Positions 31,810 to 42,753 of a stretch of 64,000 nt of DNA are shown in pieces. The stretch comes from Aptenodytes patagonicus (lineage: Eukaryota > Chordata > Aves > Sphenisciformes > Spheniscidae). The stretch covers positions 42,498,849-42,562,848 of the forward strand of contig NC_134981.1 in NCBI RefSeq assembly GCF_965638725.1. The letters run 5' to 3'. The position numbers and the translations under genes are program-made. The notes beneath the pieces were generated by a model. The model saw only the letters and a list, made by a program, of their open reading frames with translations, was not told where the DNA came from and searched no databases. Numbering within the stretch: position 1 is the first letter of the stretch; each line of letters begins with the position of its first letter.

Positions 31810-33529
31810 ACATAGCTATGCCTTCTGCTTCTAATGCTCATAGGTGATGAGAGTAAGGCTGTGAAATTATATCAGTGTTCTGTCACCTTTTTCAGAAAAA
31901 TAACATTTTTTTCCACTTCTCTAGTCTGGTAAAAGATTGCTTTTTATGTTTTTAGGATTGGATCCTCTCATGCAAGCATCTAGCTTCTGGGGAAAAGCGA
32001 ACATGGTTTTTTTGTTGGTGGTGGTTTTGTTTTTTTTTTAGCTTCAGATCCAGATAGATTTGTTTTAGGCCTTTATTTCTCAGAGTTCATACAGAAAAGA
32101 TTATGCTAATTCTGTGGAGCAAACAAAACATGTACTTGAAGCCCAGTTGAACAGCAAAAGTTCTAGCTAATAGTGTCTGTCAGGCTGTTGTCATGTGAAA
32201 TGTCTAATCAGAGTAGTTGTGTAGATGCCTGGCTGCTTTTTAGAAGCTGGTTATTCAGTTCCAGGTCTGTTCTGGAAGAAAGAAACACGCAAAGGCATTT
32301 GAACCTACAGTTTTGAAGTCAGAAGAAAGCCTTATTGGTGGCTTACTGTCCTGTTAATACTATTTATGTTTTCATTAAGATTATTCTTAGCCCTCCTATT
32401 ATAATGGTAAGAGTCATGGGTTCTGACTTAGGCATAGTAGTTCTCTCAGTTCTGTTAGGATATCTGTCTCTGAAATAGCACTAAACACTGGGAAGCCTTT
32501 TTTAGTAACTTGTCCTCTATTCTGGACAACAGTTTATACTTCAGTTTACTTCAAATTTGTGTGATAATCTTAGTAAACTTTGAACAATAATAAGCCACTT
32601 TAAATACTCAAGTGATGTCAGAATGTTAGAGGTCTATGACATTTAGAAGTGTGATAAGTAAAAATAACTTATTTAGCTGAAGTGATGCTGCTTGTGAGGA
32701 ATTGCAAACTTGTACTTTCTAAGATGATGTTTGACGAATACTAGTGGTGAGATGTAAAGAAACAGTAGGTATCTAATGCTGAAATTGAGTTCCAAGCTTA
32801 AGTGCTGGAGTGCTGATAAAAACTTGGTATAGTTTCCTGTGGAATGTTAATTAAGCATAAATAGTCATCTTCTGCAGAAGGCTGAGAGGTTTTCATGTTC
32901 TGTTGGAGTTGACCATCGTGACAGTGATCTTGTATCAAAGACTGTTTATGAATTGTAAAGTAGGTATTATTGCATACAAGTCTTATGGCGTTAGATTGGT
33001 GGGAGTGCTTAATATGTGCTGATAACTGCCATGACTGATGTGACTGTTGGTCTCGATGTTTTTTTTCTCCTAAAAGTTGGACAAAGCAGTTGCATCTCTA
33101 TGCAAGAAGAGCTTATGCTTTTGAGCACTTTCCAGGAAAGCAGGAGACCTAGATTTCATTTTTTCATGTAAATATTAATACAGAGTTTAAAAAAAAGCCT
33201 TAAAAACCACCAAAAAAAACCCCAACCAAGCAAACAAATACTTAAATTTTCATCGGAAAATCTAAACTGAATAACTTGAGCAAATGTTTCTGAAAATACC
33301 GTAGTTTCTACTCTGGAACCTACAAAATTAATCTTTCCATGAAAAAACAAAAGAATTCTCAATGGAACTTCTTCATCTGTAACATGCCATTTGATTTCTT
33401 AAAGTGAAAGTAGAGTATGTAAGAAGCATAAACGTCAGTGTTCTTTGGAAAAAAGACTTTCTTGGGAAATAGATTCTCAGCTTATTTACTACTTTAAGAC
33501 TTCTTTTCTGAGGGGAAAAAAATACCTAG
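31810..33529 (+). other. SNX2: SNX2 intron 2, unique stretch
   Basis: About 1.7 kb of AT-rich intron with several T-runs. No gene or repeat recognised. Confidence 0.7.
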
Positions 33530-33534
33530 ACAGT

Positions 33535-34625
33535 TGTATTGGGTTTGCGTGGCAAGGTTTTGGTAGCGGAGGGTCTACAGGGGTGGCCTCTGTGAGAAGC
33601 TGCTAGAAGCTTCCCCTGTGTCCGATAGAGCCAATGCCAGCCGGCTCCAAGACGGACCCACCGCTGGCCAAAGCTGAGCCAATCAGCAACGGTGGTAGCG
33701 CCTCTGTGATAACATATTTAAGAAAGGGTAAAAAACACTGCACAACAGCAGCCGGGAGAGAGGAGTGAGAATATGTGAGAGAAACAACTCTGCAGACACC
33801 AAGGTCAGTGAAGAAGGAGGGGGAGGAGGTGCTCCAGGCGCTGGAGCAGAGATTCCCCTGCAGCCCATGGTGAAGACCATGGTGAGGCAGGTTGTCCCCC
33901 TGCAGCACATGGAGGTCCACGGTGGAACAGATATCCACCCTGCAGCCCGTGGAGGACCCCACGCCAGAGCGGATGGATATACCCTGAAGGAGGCTGTGAC
34001 CCCATGGAAAGCCCGCGCTGGAGCAAGTCTCCTGGCAGGACTTGTGACCCTGCGGGGGACCCATGCTGGAGCATTCTGTTCCTGAAGGATTGCACCCCGT
34101 GGAAAGGACCCATGCTGGAGCAGTTCGTGAAGAACTGCAGCCTGTGGGAAGGACCCATGTTGGAGAAGTTCATGGAGGACTGTCTCCCATGGGAGGGACG
34201 CCACGCTGGAGCTGGGGAAGAGTGTGAGGAGGAAGGAGCGGCAGAGACAATGTGTGATGAACTGACCACAACCCCCATTCCCCATCCCCCTGTGCCGCTC
34301 GGGGGGAGGAGGTAGAGAAAAATCGGGAGTGAAGTTGAGCTAGGGAAGAAGGGAGGGGTGGGGGGAAGGTGTTTTAAGATTTGGTTTTATTTCTCATTAC
34401 CCTACTCTGATTTTGCTTGGTAATAAACTAAATTAATTTCCCCAAGTTGAGTCTGTTTTGCCCATGATGGTAATTGGTGATTATTGGTAAAAAGTAATCT
34501 CTCCCTGTCCTTATCTCGACCCATGAGCCTTTCATTATATTTTTCTCCCCCTGTCCAGCTGAGGAGGGGGAGTGATAGAGCAGCTTGGTGGGCACCTGGC
34601 GTCCAGCCAGGGTCAACCCACCACA
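33535..34625 (+). repeat. Solo LTR, family 2, with target duplication
   Basis: A 1091-bp LTR starting TGTATTGGGTTTGCGTGG and ending CAACCCACCACA. It is flanked by the 5-bp direct repeat ACAGT (33530-33534 and 34626-34630). A run of imperfect internal repeats built on CCATGCTGGAGCAGTT-like units occupies about 33960-34210. No internal retroviral genes are attached. Fragments of the same family occur at 7618, 12273 and 52203. The 5-bp duplication fits ERVL- or other 5-bp integrators. Confidence 0.9.
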
Positions 34626-34630
34626 ACAGT

Positions 34631-35930
34631 GTAGTAGCCTTCAGTTTTTATTATAGAGCTAGTTCAGACTTCTTTTCCCCTTTAGAATCTGAGTCTTGAA
34701 TGATAATAGCCTACTTCTGAAATTAACTTTTAATGCTTTGATTCTAAACAAAAAGTATAACATCCTTTCCTTTCTCCCCTTACCCCTTTCCACTGGCTCT
34801 TCTATTTCACTCATCTAGATTTATTTGATGTGTTGGATGCATGCAAACTTGTGGGTGAGAGGTAAGAGGAGGGAGGATGGCATAAATTCCCCTTTCTTCT
34901 TTCCTAAAAGAACTGACCTGCTGCTATCAATCAGAAACAGTTAATGTTTCCCTGGCTAGTATAAACTGTCTGTAGTCATTTATCTCCTCTAGTTAGGAAA
35001 CTGGAAAAAGAGGGTTAGTAGGCAGCAGCTTTAAAAATTTGGTAATGCCCAAACAACCTGGGTTCACACAGCTTGAGAAATACTGGTTCAGATGAAGTCT
35101 AATGTTATGTCAGTTGTAATCCTGAAGTTGCAAGTTGGCATTCCTGCTGAAAGGAAGCCTTCTTCCATTTCCATCTGCTTGTTCCTGCCTCTTTGTCTCT
35201 TGCAGAAGTAATGCACCAGCATAGTTTCAGCCATCTGCTGAACAGTGGCAGGTAGCTGATCCTTTTTGGAGTTCATGTCAAAAATAACCTAGATCAGTTC
35301 ATGATATTAATCCATGTGTGGATACAGGTCTGAAAAGGAGGAGTGGTGGGAGAGAGTGTGCTACTGTTTCATCTTATAGTGCTGGTTTGTTACTTTGTAT
35401 TCATGCTGTTTTTATGAGGTCATACTTTTACAGTAACAGGAATGTTTTCTCAACTGAAGGTGGGAAATCTGTGTGGTCTGAACTGTTTCATGACTTGTAT
35501 TAAGCCTGTCTAAAATTTGAAGATATAGCAAAGTGCTTAATGGTGATTAATGGTTTGTTTACCAAACATGCATGCAGAAAAAGAAATAATTTGAGCGGCT
35601 TTATATGTATTTTTTTCTTTCTGTGAAATAGTTGTATAACTTCTCTCATTTGGTAGCTAACAGCAATAAGGACTACCTCTTTTCCATATCTAAATGTTGT
35701 TCTTCCAAGATCTCAGTCTAAAAGCTTCCTTACGACTATTTTGTCATGGCTTCCCACCTGATCTGAAATTTTGAATTAAACTTTATTGGTCTAAGATGCG
35801 ATATCCTTCCTGTGGCATTTAAGGGTAGGAAGCCATCAGTAGGATCCTTCAAAAAGATGTAGCAGTAAAAGTAAATCAATGGTAAGAAAATAAATCTTTT
35901 TCAGAGAAAGCTTTTAGATAATCTTTGATC
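34631..35930 (+). other. SNX2: SNX2 intron 2, unique stretch
   Basis: About 1.3 kb without recognised genes or repeats; AT-rich, with only short open frames. Confidence 0.65.
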
Positions 35931-35935
35931 ATATT

Positions 35936-36489
35936 TGTCCTGGTTTCGGCAGGGATAGAGTTAATTTCCTTCCTAGTAGCTGGTACAGGGCTGTGTTTTG
36001 GATTTAGGATGAGAACAAAGTTGATAACACACCGATGTTTTAGTTGTTGCTAGGTAATGCTTACACTAGCCAAGGACTTTTCAGCTTCCCATGCTCTACC
36101 GACTGAGAAGGCTGGAGGTGCACGAGAAGCTGGGAGGGGGCACAGCCAAACTGGCCAAAGGGACATTCCATACCATGTGACGTCATGCTCAGTACGTAAA
36201 CTGGGGAAAGCTGGCCGGGGGGGCCGCTGCTCGGGGACTGGCTGGGCATCGGTCGGTGGGTGGTGAGCAATTGTACTGTGCATCACTTGCTTTGTGTATT
36301 ATTATTATTATTATTATTATCATATTATTATTATCATTTTTTTTCAATTATTAAACTGTTTTTATCTCAACCCATGAGTTTTTCTCACTTGTGCTCTTCC
36401 AATTCTCTCCCCCATCCCACCGGTGTGTGTGGGGGAGTGAGCGAGCGACTGCGTGGTGCTTAGTTGCCGACTGAGGTTAAACCACGACA
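35936..36489 (+). repeat. Solo LTR, family 1, with target duplication
   Basis: A 554-bp LTR starting TGTCCTGG and ending CCACGACA, flanked by ATATT (35931-35935 and 36490-36494). It carries the CRE octamer TGACGTCA, a TATA-like region and an (ATT)n tract. It is well preserved and lies in the sense direction within SNX2 intron 2. Confidence 0.95.
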
Positions 36490-36571
36490 ATATTAAAAAT
36501 GAAGAATATAAAAGGTGATTGCTTTTAAGCTGATTTTGCAAATACTATGGAAATTTGTAATCTGAAATTAG

Positions 36572-37040
36572 GAAGAGCATTGTCAGCAAGTTGAGGGAGG
36601 TGATTCCCTCTATTCAGCCCTGGCAAGACACATCTGTAGTGCTGAGTCTAGTTCTGGGCTCCCCAGTACAAGAGAAGAGAAGGCTGGGGGGGGGGGAAGT
36701 TATCTATTTGTATAAATACCTGATTGGGGTCAGGGGGGTAAAGAAGCCTGAGCTTGACTCTTCTCAGTAGTATCCGGTGACAGGATAAGAGGCAATGGGC
36801 ACAAACTGAAATACAAGATTTCCATGTAAACATAAGGGAAAACTTTCTTACAGTGAGGGTGGTCAGGCACTGGCACAGGTTGCCCAGTGAGGTTGTAGAG
36901 TCTCCCTCCTTAGAGATACTCAAAACCTGACTGGATACAGGCCTGGGAAACCTGCTCTAGTTCACCTTGCTTGAACATGGGGGTTGGACTAGATAATCTC
37001 AGGAGGCCCCATCCAACCTCAGCAATTCTGTGGTTTTATG
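36572..37040 (+). mobile_element. CR1 fragment, plus strand, older
   Basis: Contains the CR1 3' ORF2 region in plus orientation (GGTTGCCCAGTGAGGTTGTAG, GGACTAGATAATCTCAGGAGG, CCATCCAACCTCAGCAATTCTGTG). It has many substitutions and a G-run. The boundaries are approximate. The CR1 tail is reduced to TTCTGTGGTTTTATG. Confidence 0.8.
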
Positions 37041-37297
37041 AAATACCCCAAAACAAAGTAGTGACATGTACTGGTTTTGGCTGGGATAGAGTTAATTTGC
37101 ATCATAGTAGCTAGTATGGGGCTATGTTTTGGTTTTGTGCTGAAAATATTGTTGATAACACAGTGATATTTTAGTTATTGCTGAGCAGTGCTTACACAGC
37201 ATCAGGGCCTTTTCTGCTTCTCATACTGCCCCACCAGCGAGTAGGCTGGGGGTGCACAAGAAGTTGGGAGAGGGCAAAGCTGGGACAGCTGACCCCA

Positions 37298-37577
37298 TGT
37301 CGTGGTTTAACCTCAGTCGGCAACCGAGCACCACACAGCCGCTCGCTCACTCCCCCCACTCCGGTGGGATGGAGGAGAGAATTGGAAGAGCACAAGTGAG
37401 AAAAACTCATGGGTTGAGATAAAAACAGTTTAATAATTGAAACAAAATATAATAATAATAATAATAATAAAATACAAAGCAAGTGATGCACAATGCAATT
37501 GCTCACCACCCGCCGACCGATGCCCAGCCAGTCCCTGAGCAGCAGCCCCCCCAGCCAGCTTTCCCCAGTTTATGTAC
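37298..37577 (-). repeat. 3' LTR remnant, family 1
   Basis: The reverse-complement LTR is present from its terminus TGTCGTGGTTTAACC to about CCCCAGTTTATGTACTGAG. The U3 half, including the CRE region, is missing and is replaced by RT sequence. Confidence 0.88.
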
Positions 37578-38335
37578 TGAGATTTGTGTACTGAAATTAT
37601 GTACTTTAATTTGATCTCCTGTGCAGGTCCCTTGACTTTACTTTGTTTTATGGCAAAACAGGCTTTCAGAAGGATTTGGACTATTTTCCCTTTCTCAAAA
37701 ACTTCTGCTGTGTTGCCCCACATGATGATGTCATCAATGTATTGCAGGTGTTCCGGAGCCTCACCCTGTTCCAGTGCAGTCTGGCTCAGTCCATGGCAAA
37801 TGGTGGGGCTGTGTTTCCACCCCTGGGGCAGTTGGTTCCAAGTGTACTGGACGCCCCTCCAAGTGAAAGCAAATTGTGGCCTGCACTCTGCTGCCAAAGG
37901 GATTGAGAAAAACGCATTAGCGATATCAATTGTGGCATACCACTTGGCTGCCTTTGACTCCAGTTCGTATTGAAGTTCTAGCATGTCTGGCACAGCAGCA
38001 CTCAGCGGTGGTGTGACTTCATTTAGGCCACGATAGTCTACTGTTAGTCTCCACTCTCCATTAGACTTCCGCACTGGCCATATGGGACTGTTAAAGGGTG
38101 AGCGAGTCTTGCTGATCACTCCTTGGCTCTCCAGTCGACGAATCAGCTCATGAATGGGAATCAGGGAGTCTCGGTTGGTGCGATATTGCCGCCGGTGCAC
38201 TGTGGTGGTAGCGATTGGCACCTGTTGGTCTTCGACCTTCAGCAACCCCACAACAGAGGGGTCCTCCGAGAGACCAGGCAAGGTGGACAGCTGTTTAATT
38301 TCTTCCGTCTCCAAGGCAGCTATCCCAAAAGCCTA
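37430..38335 (-). pseudogene. Reverse transcriptase, 3'-truncated, running into LTR
   Basis: A 294-codon minus-strand frame (37430-38314). The first about 230 codons are RT with fingers and palm motifs, including VDYRGLNEV, the FAFTWRGVQYTWNQLPQG block and the catalytic YIDDIIMWG (intact YxDD). The remaining codons are read out of LTR DNA after the deletion and are not a natural domain. A UAG at 38333-38335 separates it in frame from protease. RNase H and integrase are absent. Confidence 0.88.
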
Positions 38336-38649
38336 CCGGTACCCTTTTGGGTCCTTGAAATACCCTCTCCTGAGGTAGTCTATGCCAAGGATGCACGGTG
38401 CTTCTGCCACCCATTCCCAGTTAGGCTCACTTCGGCTTCCAATACAGTTAGCTGTTGGGATCCCCCCGTCACCCCAGAAATACAGATGGGTTCTGCCCCT
38501 TTGTAGCTTGATGGCATTAGGGTACACTGTGCACTGGTGTCTACCAGAGCCTTATACTTCTGTGGGTCTGATGTGCCAGGCCACCGAATCCACACAGTCC
38601 AGTAAGCCTGGTTGTCCCTTTCCTCCCCCTGGCTGGAGGCAGGGCCCCT
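38336..38649 (-). pseudogene. Protease, frameshifted
   Basis: The minus-strand frame continues from gag across the UAG at 38650-38652 with no further stop into the aspartic protease (IRWPGTSDP). The active-site stretch here reads LVDTSAQ, so the catalytic DTG glycine is changed to serine. A frameshift and small deletion near 38400 joins the first half (38380-38595) to the second (38333-38527, CILGIDYLRRG). The product is certainly inactive. Confidence 0.85.
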
Positions 38650-39633
38650 CTAGTCCTCATCACAGTATTCGTTTCTCATTTCTTGTAAATATGAGTCAGA
38701 AGTCTCTTCATTAAGATCAGAAGTAAGATCAGCCCTTCTACTCTCTCTGGGGAACTGCCCGCTGGAAACTGGAGCTTCAATTTTCCTGGGAGAACCCCTT
38801 TCTGTGATTGTTTTCCCTTGCAACTCATGTACCCGTGCCCCTAGGGCTGAGGTAGGTTTTCCATCCCACTTCCTCATGTTCTCTCCGTGGTCACGCAGAT
38901 AAAACCATAGGGTGCCCCGTGGTGTGTACCCTTTATATTCTCTCTCTTGAGCAAAAGAACGCTGACTCCTAATAGCCGAGATACTGGTCCGTACAGGTGG
39001 GGAGTAGGACCTATCCTCTTCGAGTTGCTGGACCTCCCGGGACAGTTTCTCCACAGCTGCGATGAGGGCGGAAGAGAGACTTTCTTCGTAGTGCTGGAGT
39101 TGGCCAGCCAATTCATCCACCGTTTGTCCCTCTCCATCTTTCCAGGTCATCACTGCCAATGAGTTGGCATATGACGATGGTGCGCTCCTTACAAACTTCC
39201 GCCACATGGGTCGTGTCCACTTGGCTTCATCTGGATCTTTGGAGAGCTGTTCATTGCTCAGGTCGCCATAAATCACCTCCAGCACAGCTAATTCTCTCAG
39301 AAACTGGATACCCTTCTCCATGGTGATCCACTTGCCTGGGCGACATATGACATCTTCCTTGAAGGGATACCTTTCCTTCACGCTTGACAAGAGTCGCCTC
39401 CAAAGGCTGAGGACTCGTGTCCCTTTTCCAATCGCTTTGTCAATGCCCCCTTCCCTGGAAAGGGATCCCAGCTGCTTGGCTTCTTTACCCTCTAATTCCA
39501 GGCTACTGGCCCCATTATCCCAGCATCGGAGCAGCCAGGTGACAGTATGCTCGCATGGACGACAGCTGAAATCTTTTCGTGTATCTCGCAGCTCGCTCAG
39601 GGATAGAGATCGGGTGGTTACTGCCTCTTTCAT
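38650..39633 (-). CDS. gag, C-terminal two thirds (open, 327 codons)
   Basis: The longest Gag frame of family 1 in the window. It begins within the region LSLSELRDTRKDFSC. It contains a capsid-like stretch with KERYPFKEDVICRPGKW, the WRKFVRSAPSSYAN motif, a coiled-coil-like EKLSREVQQLEED segment and a C-terminal basic/acidic tail ending NEYCDED before UAG. I recognise no zinc knuckle or typical major homology region with certainty. The role (structural polyprotein) is inferred from position between primer site and protease. The frame is broken upstream, at about 39634-39878. Confidence 0.75.
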   Translation of the reverse strand: MKEAVTTRSLSLSELRDTRKDFSCRPCEHTVTWLLRCWDNGASSLELEGKEAKQLGSLSREGGIDKAIGKGTRVLSLWRRLLSSVKERYPFKEDVICRPGKWITMEKGIQFLRELAVLEVIYGDLSNEQLSKDPDEAKWTRPMWRKFVRSAPSSYANSLAVMTWKDGEGQTVDELAGQLQHYEESLSSALIAAVEKLSREVQQLEEDRSYSPPVRTSISAIRSQRSFAQEREYKGYTPRGTLWFYLRDHGENMRKWDGKPTSALGARVHELQGKTITERGSPRKIEAPVSSGQFPRESRRADLTSDLNEETSDSYLQEMRNEYCDED

Positions 39634-39878
39634 GAATTCTTCCTCTTCTTCCTCCCCGAGCAGTTGCCGGCCCTCCTCCTCCTGTTCTCGTGATGGCCCT
39701 TCTCCAGGGTAGTCTGCCTCATCCGCTTCTTCCTCTGGCTCCCTTTTAGAAGAAGTTTCTTCCTCCCTCTACTAAACGAGCCGACTTCCGCTTCCAAGAT
39801 TTCTTCTTGTGTATAGGGGCGACTGATACCGGCACAGGTTGGTTCTTTGGTTCAGCCGCAGGGCCTGTCACTTTATCA

Positions 39879-40616
39879 TCAGATCCAGAGACCTTCTCTT
39901 CCCTTTGAGGGTACTGAATGGTGTTGAACAGGGCTCGGTAGGCATGGGCCAGGCCCCAGCAGGTTTGCAGTGATCTGCATCTCTCTGGAGTTGCCAGGGT
40001 GACAGCATACTTTGTCCAAATGTTCTACTAACTTTTCAGGATTCTGCACTTGCTCAGGGGTGAAGTTCCAAAACACTGGGGGTGCCCATTGGCCTAGGTA
40101 CTTGCCCATCTTGTCCCACACACCCTGCCACTCATAACTATGCAGCCTTGGGGCAGAACTCTGGATGATATTCTTAAATTTCTTATTGACTTTAGACAAA
40201 ACCGAAACAATATTCCAAGGAAATACCAATAGAAGTATCTTAACTACCCAAGGATGTTCAAGATACTGAAAAGTTACTGTAATGAAGGAGGAAACATCAT
40301 AGAAGGTAGTGACGCTGCCATTCTGTATTTCCTCCATAAAAAACCTCTCAGAGGAAGGACTGTAATTGCTAATTGTCTCCACGAAGTGGTACCCGAAGTA
40401 CAGTAATGGCTTCAGTACAAAGCTGAAATACCAGATTAAGCTCAAGGCCAGTGTTTTAATATCAGACCTCCCAGGCAAGACATCACTAATCACTGCAGAC
40501 CACAGCAAACTGGAAAAACCAACACCAATCTGTAACACGTACAGCAAAAAAAAGAGCATGATGCAGATTAGACAAATCAATATCGAGAACAGAGGAACCA
40601 ACATTGTGACCCGCAA
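39879..40616 (-). CDS. Membrane-spanning ORF at the start of gag (245 codons)
   Basis: A minus-strand frame beginning shortly after the primer site (ATG at 40616; second ATG four codons later). Hydrophobic segments at about residues 5-32, 52-76 and 118-138 look membrane-spanning. A soluble-looking part follows, with KFKNIIQSSAPRL and WDKMGKYLGQWAPPVFWNF. The last about 30 residues are out of the family frame because of one extra base near 39965. In the copy at 13230-15158 the equivalent segments are in the same frame as gag, so this is probably the N-terminal part of Gag and not a separate gene. No match to a known matrix protein was recognised. Confidence 0.7.
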   Translation of the reverse strand: MRVTMLVPLFSILICLICIMLFFLLYVLQIGVGFSSLLWSAVISDVLPGRSDIKTLALSLIWYFSFVLKPLLYFGYHFVETISNYSPSSERFFMEEIQNGSVTTFYDVSSFITVTFQYLEHPWVVKILLLVFPWNIVSVLSKVNKKFKNIIQSSAPRLHSYEWQGVWDKMGKYLGQWAPPVFWNFTPEQVQNPEKLVEHLDKVCCHPGNSREMQITANLLGPGPCLPSPVQHHSVPSKGREGLWI

Positions 40617-40680
40617 CTGTTAACAGATATAAATTCCTTAATGTGCTCTGATTAATCTGTTGTTATTTCAAACCCTTCGA

Positions 40681-40698
40681 GCCCCACGTTGGGCGCCA
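40681..40698 (-). promoter_or_regulatory. Primer binding site, tRNA-Lys1,2 type
   Basis: The reverse complement reads TGGCGCCCAACGTGGGGC, identical to the site at 13078-13095. Again eight bases separate it from the LTR end at 40707. Confidence 0.93.
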
Positions 40699-40706
40699 AA
40701 AAGGAC

Positions 40707-41279
40707 TGTCGTGGTTTAACCTCAGTCGGCAACTGAGCACCACGCAGCCACTCGCTCACTCCCCCCACACCGGTGGGATGGGGGAGAGAATTGGAAGAGT
40801 AGAAGTGAGAAAACTCGTGGGTTGAGATAAAAACAGTTTAATAATTGAAATAAAATAATAACAACAGTAACAACAACAATAATAATGTAATAATAATAAT
40901 AATATACAAAGCAAGTGATGCACAATGCAGTTGCTCACCACCCGCCAACCCATGCCCAGCCAGTCCCCGAGCAGAGGCCCTCTGGCCAGCTTTCCCCCAG
41001 TTTATGTACTGAGCATGACGTCACATGGTATGGAATAGCCCTTTGGCCAGTTTGGGTCAGCTGTCCTGGCTGTGCCCCCTCCCAGCTTCTTGTGCACCTC
41101 CAGCCTTCTCAGTCGGTAGAGCATGGGAAGCTGAAAAGTCCTTGACTAGTGTAAGCACGACTTAGCAACAACTAAAACATCAGTGTGTTATCAACATTGT
41201 TCTCATCCTAAATCCAAAACACAGCCCTGTACCAGCTACTAGGAAGGAAATTAACTCTATCCCTGCCGAAACCAGGACA
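40707..41279 (-). repeat. 5' LTR, family 1
   Basis: A complete 573-bp LTR in reverse complement, from TGTCGTGGTTTAACC to CGAAACCAGGACA, with the CRE octamer TGACGTCA and an AT-rich trinucleotide tract. It lies next to the primer site. Confidence 0.93.
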
Positions 41280-41398
41280 CCCCAACTGACCAAAGGATAT
41301 TCCATACCATATGACACCGTGCTCAGCAATAAAAGCTGCGGGGAGGAAGCGGGGGATGTTTGGAGTTATGGCATTTTTCTTTCCAAGTAACTGTTTAA

Positions 41399-41537
41399 GC
41401 ATGATGAATCATCAAACGGTTTGGGTTGGAAGGGACCTTTAAAAATCATCTAGTCCAACCCCCCTGCCATGGACAGGGTCATCTTTCACTAGATCAGGTT
41501 GCTCAAAGCCCTGTTCAACCTGACCTTGAACACTTCT
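41399..41537 (-). mobile_element. CR1 fragment inside family 3 LTR
   Basis: Short minus-oriented CR1 3' end (GGTTTGGGTTGGAAGGGACC, ATCTAGTCCAACCCCCCTGCC, CCTGACCTTGAACACTTC). No clear tail or target duplication; boundaries approximate. Confidence 0.75.
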
Positions 41538-41770
41538 GAAGCCCTGCTTTCCTGGAAATGGCTAAACATCTGCCTGCCAATGGGAAGTAGTGAATGAATT
41601 CCTTACTTTGCTTTGCTTGCGCACGCAGCTTTGCTTTGTCTACTAAACTGTCTTCATCTCGATCCATGAGTTTTCTCATTTTGCCCTTCTGTTTTTCTTC
41701 ACTGCATGGGGAGTGAGTGAGCTGCTCTGTGGTGCTTAGCTGCCTACTGGGGTTAACCCACAACATGACA

Positions 41771-42559
41771 GCAAGCTTGCAAAGGCTTGCAATCTTTTTC
41801 ATCCCTGTAATAGAGAAGGGTGGTTTTGTTCGTTTATGAAAAAAAATAAGGATTGGCAAGAAGTGTTATAGAAGAATGGGAAACGGAATTGACTAGCAGA
41901 ATGTCTCTAAGTAGCAGCAGGGGTGAAGTTGAGTGGTTTTGATTGATTATGAAAGATCATAATATCACTTTTTTGCGGTAATAATTGATTGGATTCATTT
42001 GCTCAGGAGGCTTTTTCCAGTTCTGTTTTTCAGATTGCTAATAGGTTGCAAGTTGTTCTGGAGAGGTACACAGTGCTGTGGGGGAAAAAAAATGACTTTT
42101 TTTTTTTTTAAACGGTATAACTATTCTCACAAATTTTAAAATAGATCTGGTCTTTAAAGTTGAATAAGGGTTTTTTATGTTCATTATATGCACCGAACAT
42201 TAAAAAGGTTGGAAGATGGCTTATTTTCTTTGAAAATTAAACTGTTCATCTAGACAGAAGGTGCAAGAACAGCTCTTCTCAAAATTGCATGGTAAACTAT
42301 TTTGGTAACTTTGTGTAAGTTGGAGTAGATCTGCTTTAGTGCCTGAAGCTATGTTTGGTTAAGTACTTGGAACTTGCCACAGGAAGTCTAGTTTGTAACA
42401 AGTCTTGTAATCAGTTGTGACATCAATTTACATATCAAATGATTGTTCTGTGGTCAATATTATCTTTGAAGAACTAGAGTTCTTTAAAATGCACATTTAG
42501 TGAGAACCACAGCATTAGTTACTTAAACTAGAACAGAAACTTCTGTATACCCAGGAAAT
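41771..42559 (+). other. SNX2: SNX2 intron 2, unique stretch
   Basis: About 790 bp of AT-rich intron with no recognised gene or repeat. Confidence 0.6.
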
Positions 42560-42753
42560 TGCAACGGACGCCGGAGCAGTATGAGGAGCACCAGCAGCGG
42601 CGGGACGCAAGGACAAGTAGAGGCTTGTCTGAACAGGGGGTGTTCCCCGAGCAACTGACCCCGGACCTGCTGATTGGAAGAGACAGCAAGGGGCGGAGCC
42701 TGCACCTGGCAGCATGGGAGATTTAAGCAGGTGAAAACAATCAGCCCAGCTGA

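Larger units (their letters stand above)
37298..41279 (-). mobile_element. Family 1 provirus, pol-deleted, inside family 3 LTR
   Basis: A minus-strand provirus flanked by the 5-bp duplication CCCCA (37293-37297 and 41280-41284). Order on the minus strand: complete 5' LTR (41279-40707), primer site, gag with membrane-spanning N-terminal part, pro, RT up to about 37610, then a truncated 3' LTR (about 37577-37298). RNase H, integrase and half of the 3' LTR were lost in one deletion. A short duplicated-looking filler (TGTGTACTGAAATTATGTACTTTAA) lies at the joint. Confidence 0.92.
37067..41765 (+). repeat. LTR, family 3, split by a provirus and a CR1 fragment
   Basis: The host LTR begins TGTACTGGTTTTGGCTGGG and is interrupted at 37297. 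It resumes at 41280 and ends GGGGTTAACCCACAACA at 41765. The outer target duplication TGACA is intact (37062-37066 and 41766-41770), proving that the two halves belong together. A CR1 fragment at 41399-41537 lies inside the right half. Excluding insertions the LTR is about 580 bp. It is distantly similar to the family 1 LTR in both ends. Confidence 0.88.

Noticed and set aside
33683..34285. 200-codon minus-strand frame
   Set aside because: It lies entirely inside a family 2 LTR with internal repeats, which explains the long frame. No protein similarity recognised.
37430..37580. C-terminal isoleucine-rich tail of the RT frame at 37430-38314
   Set aside because: It is LTR sequence with an (AAT)n tract read through after a deletion, not a membrane domain.
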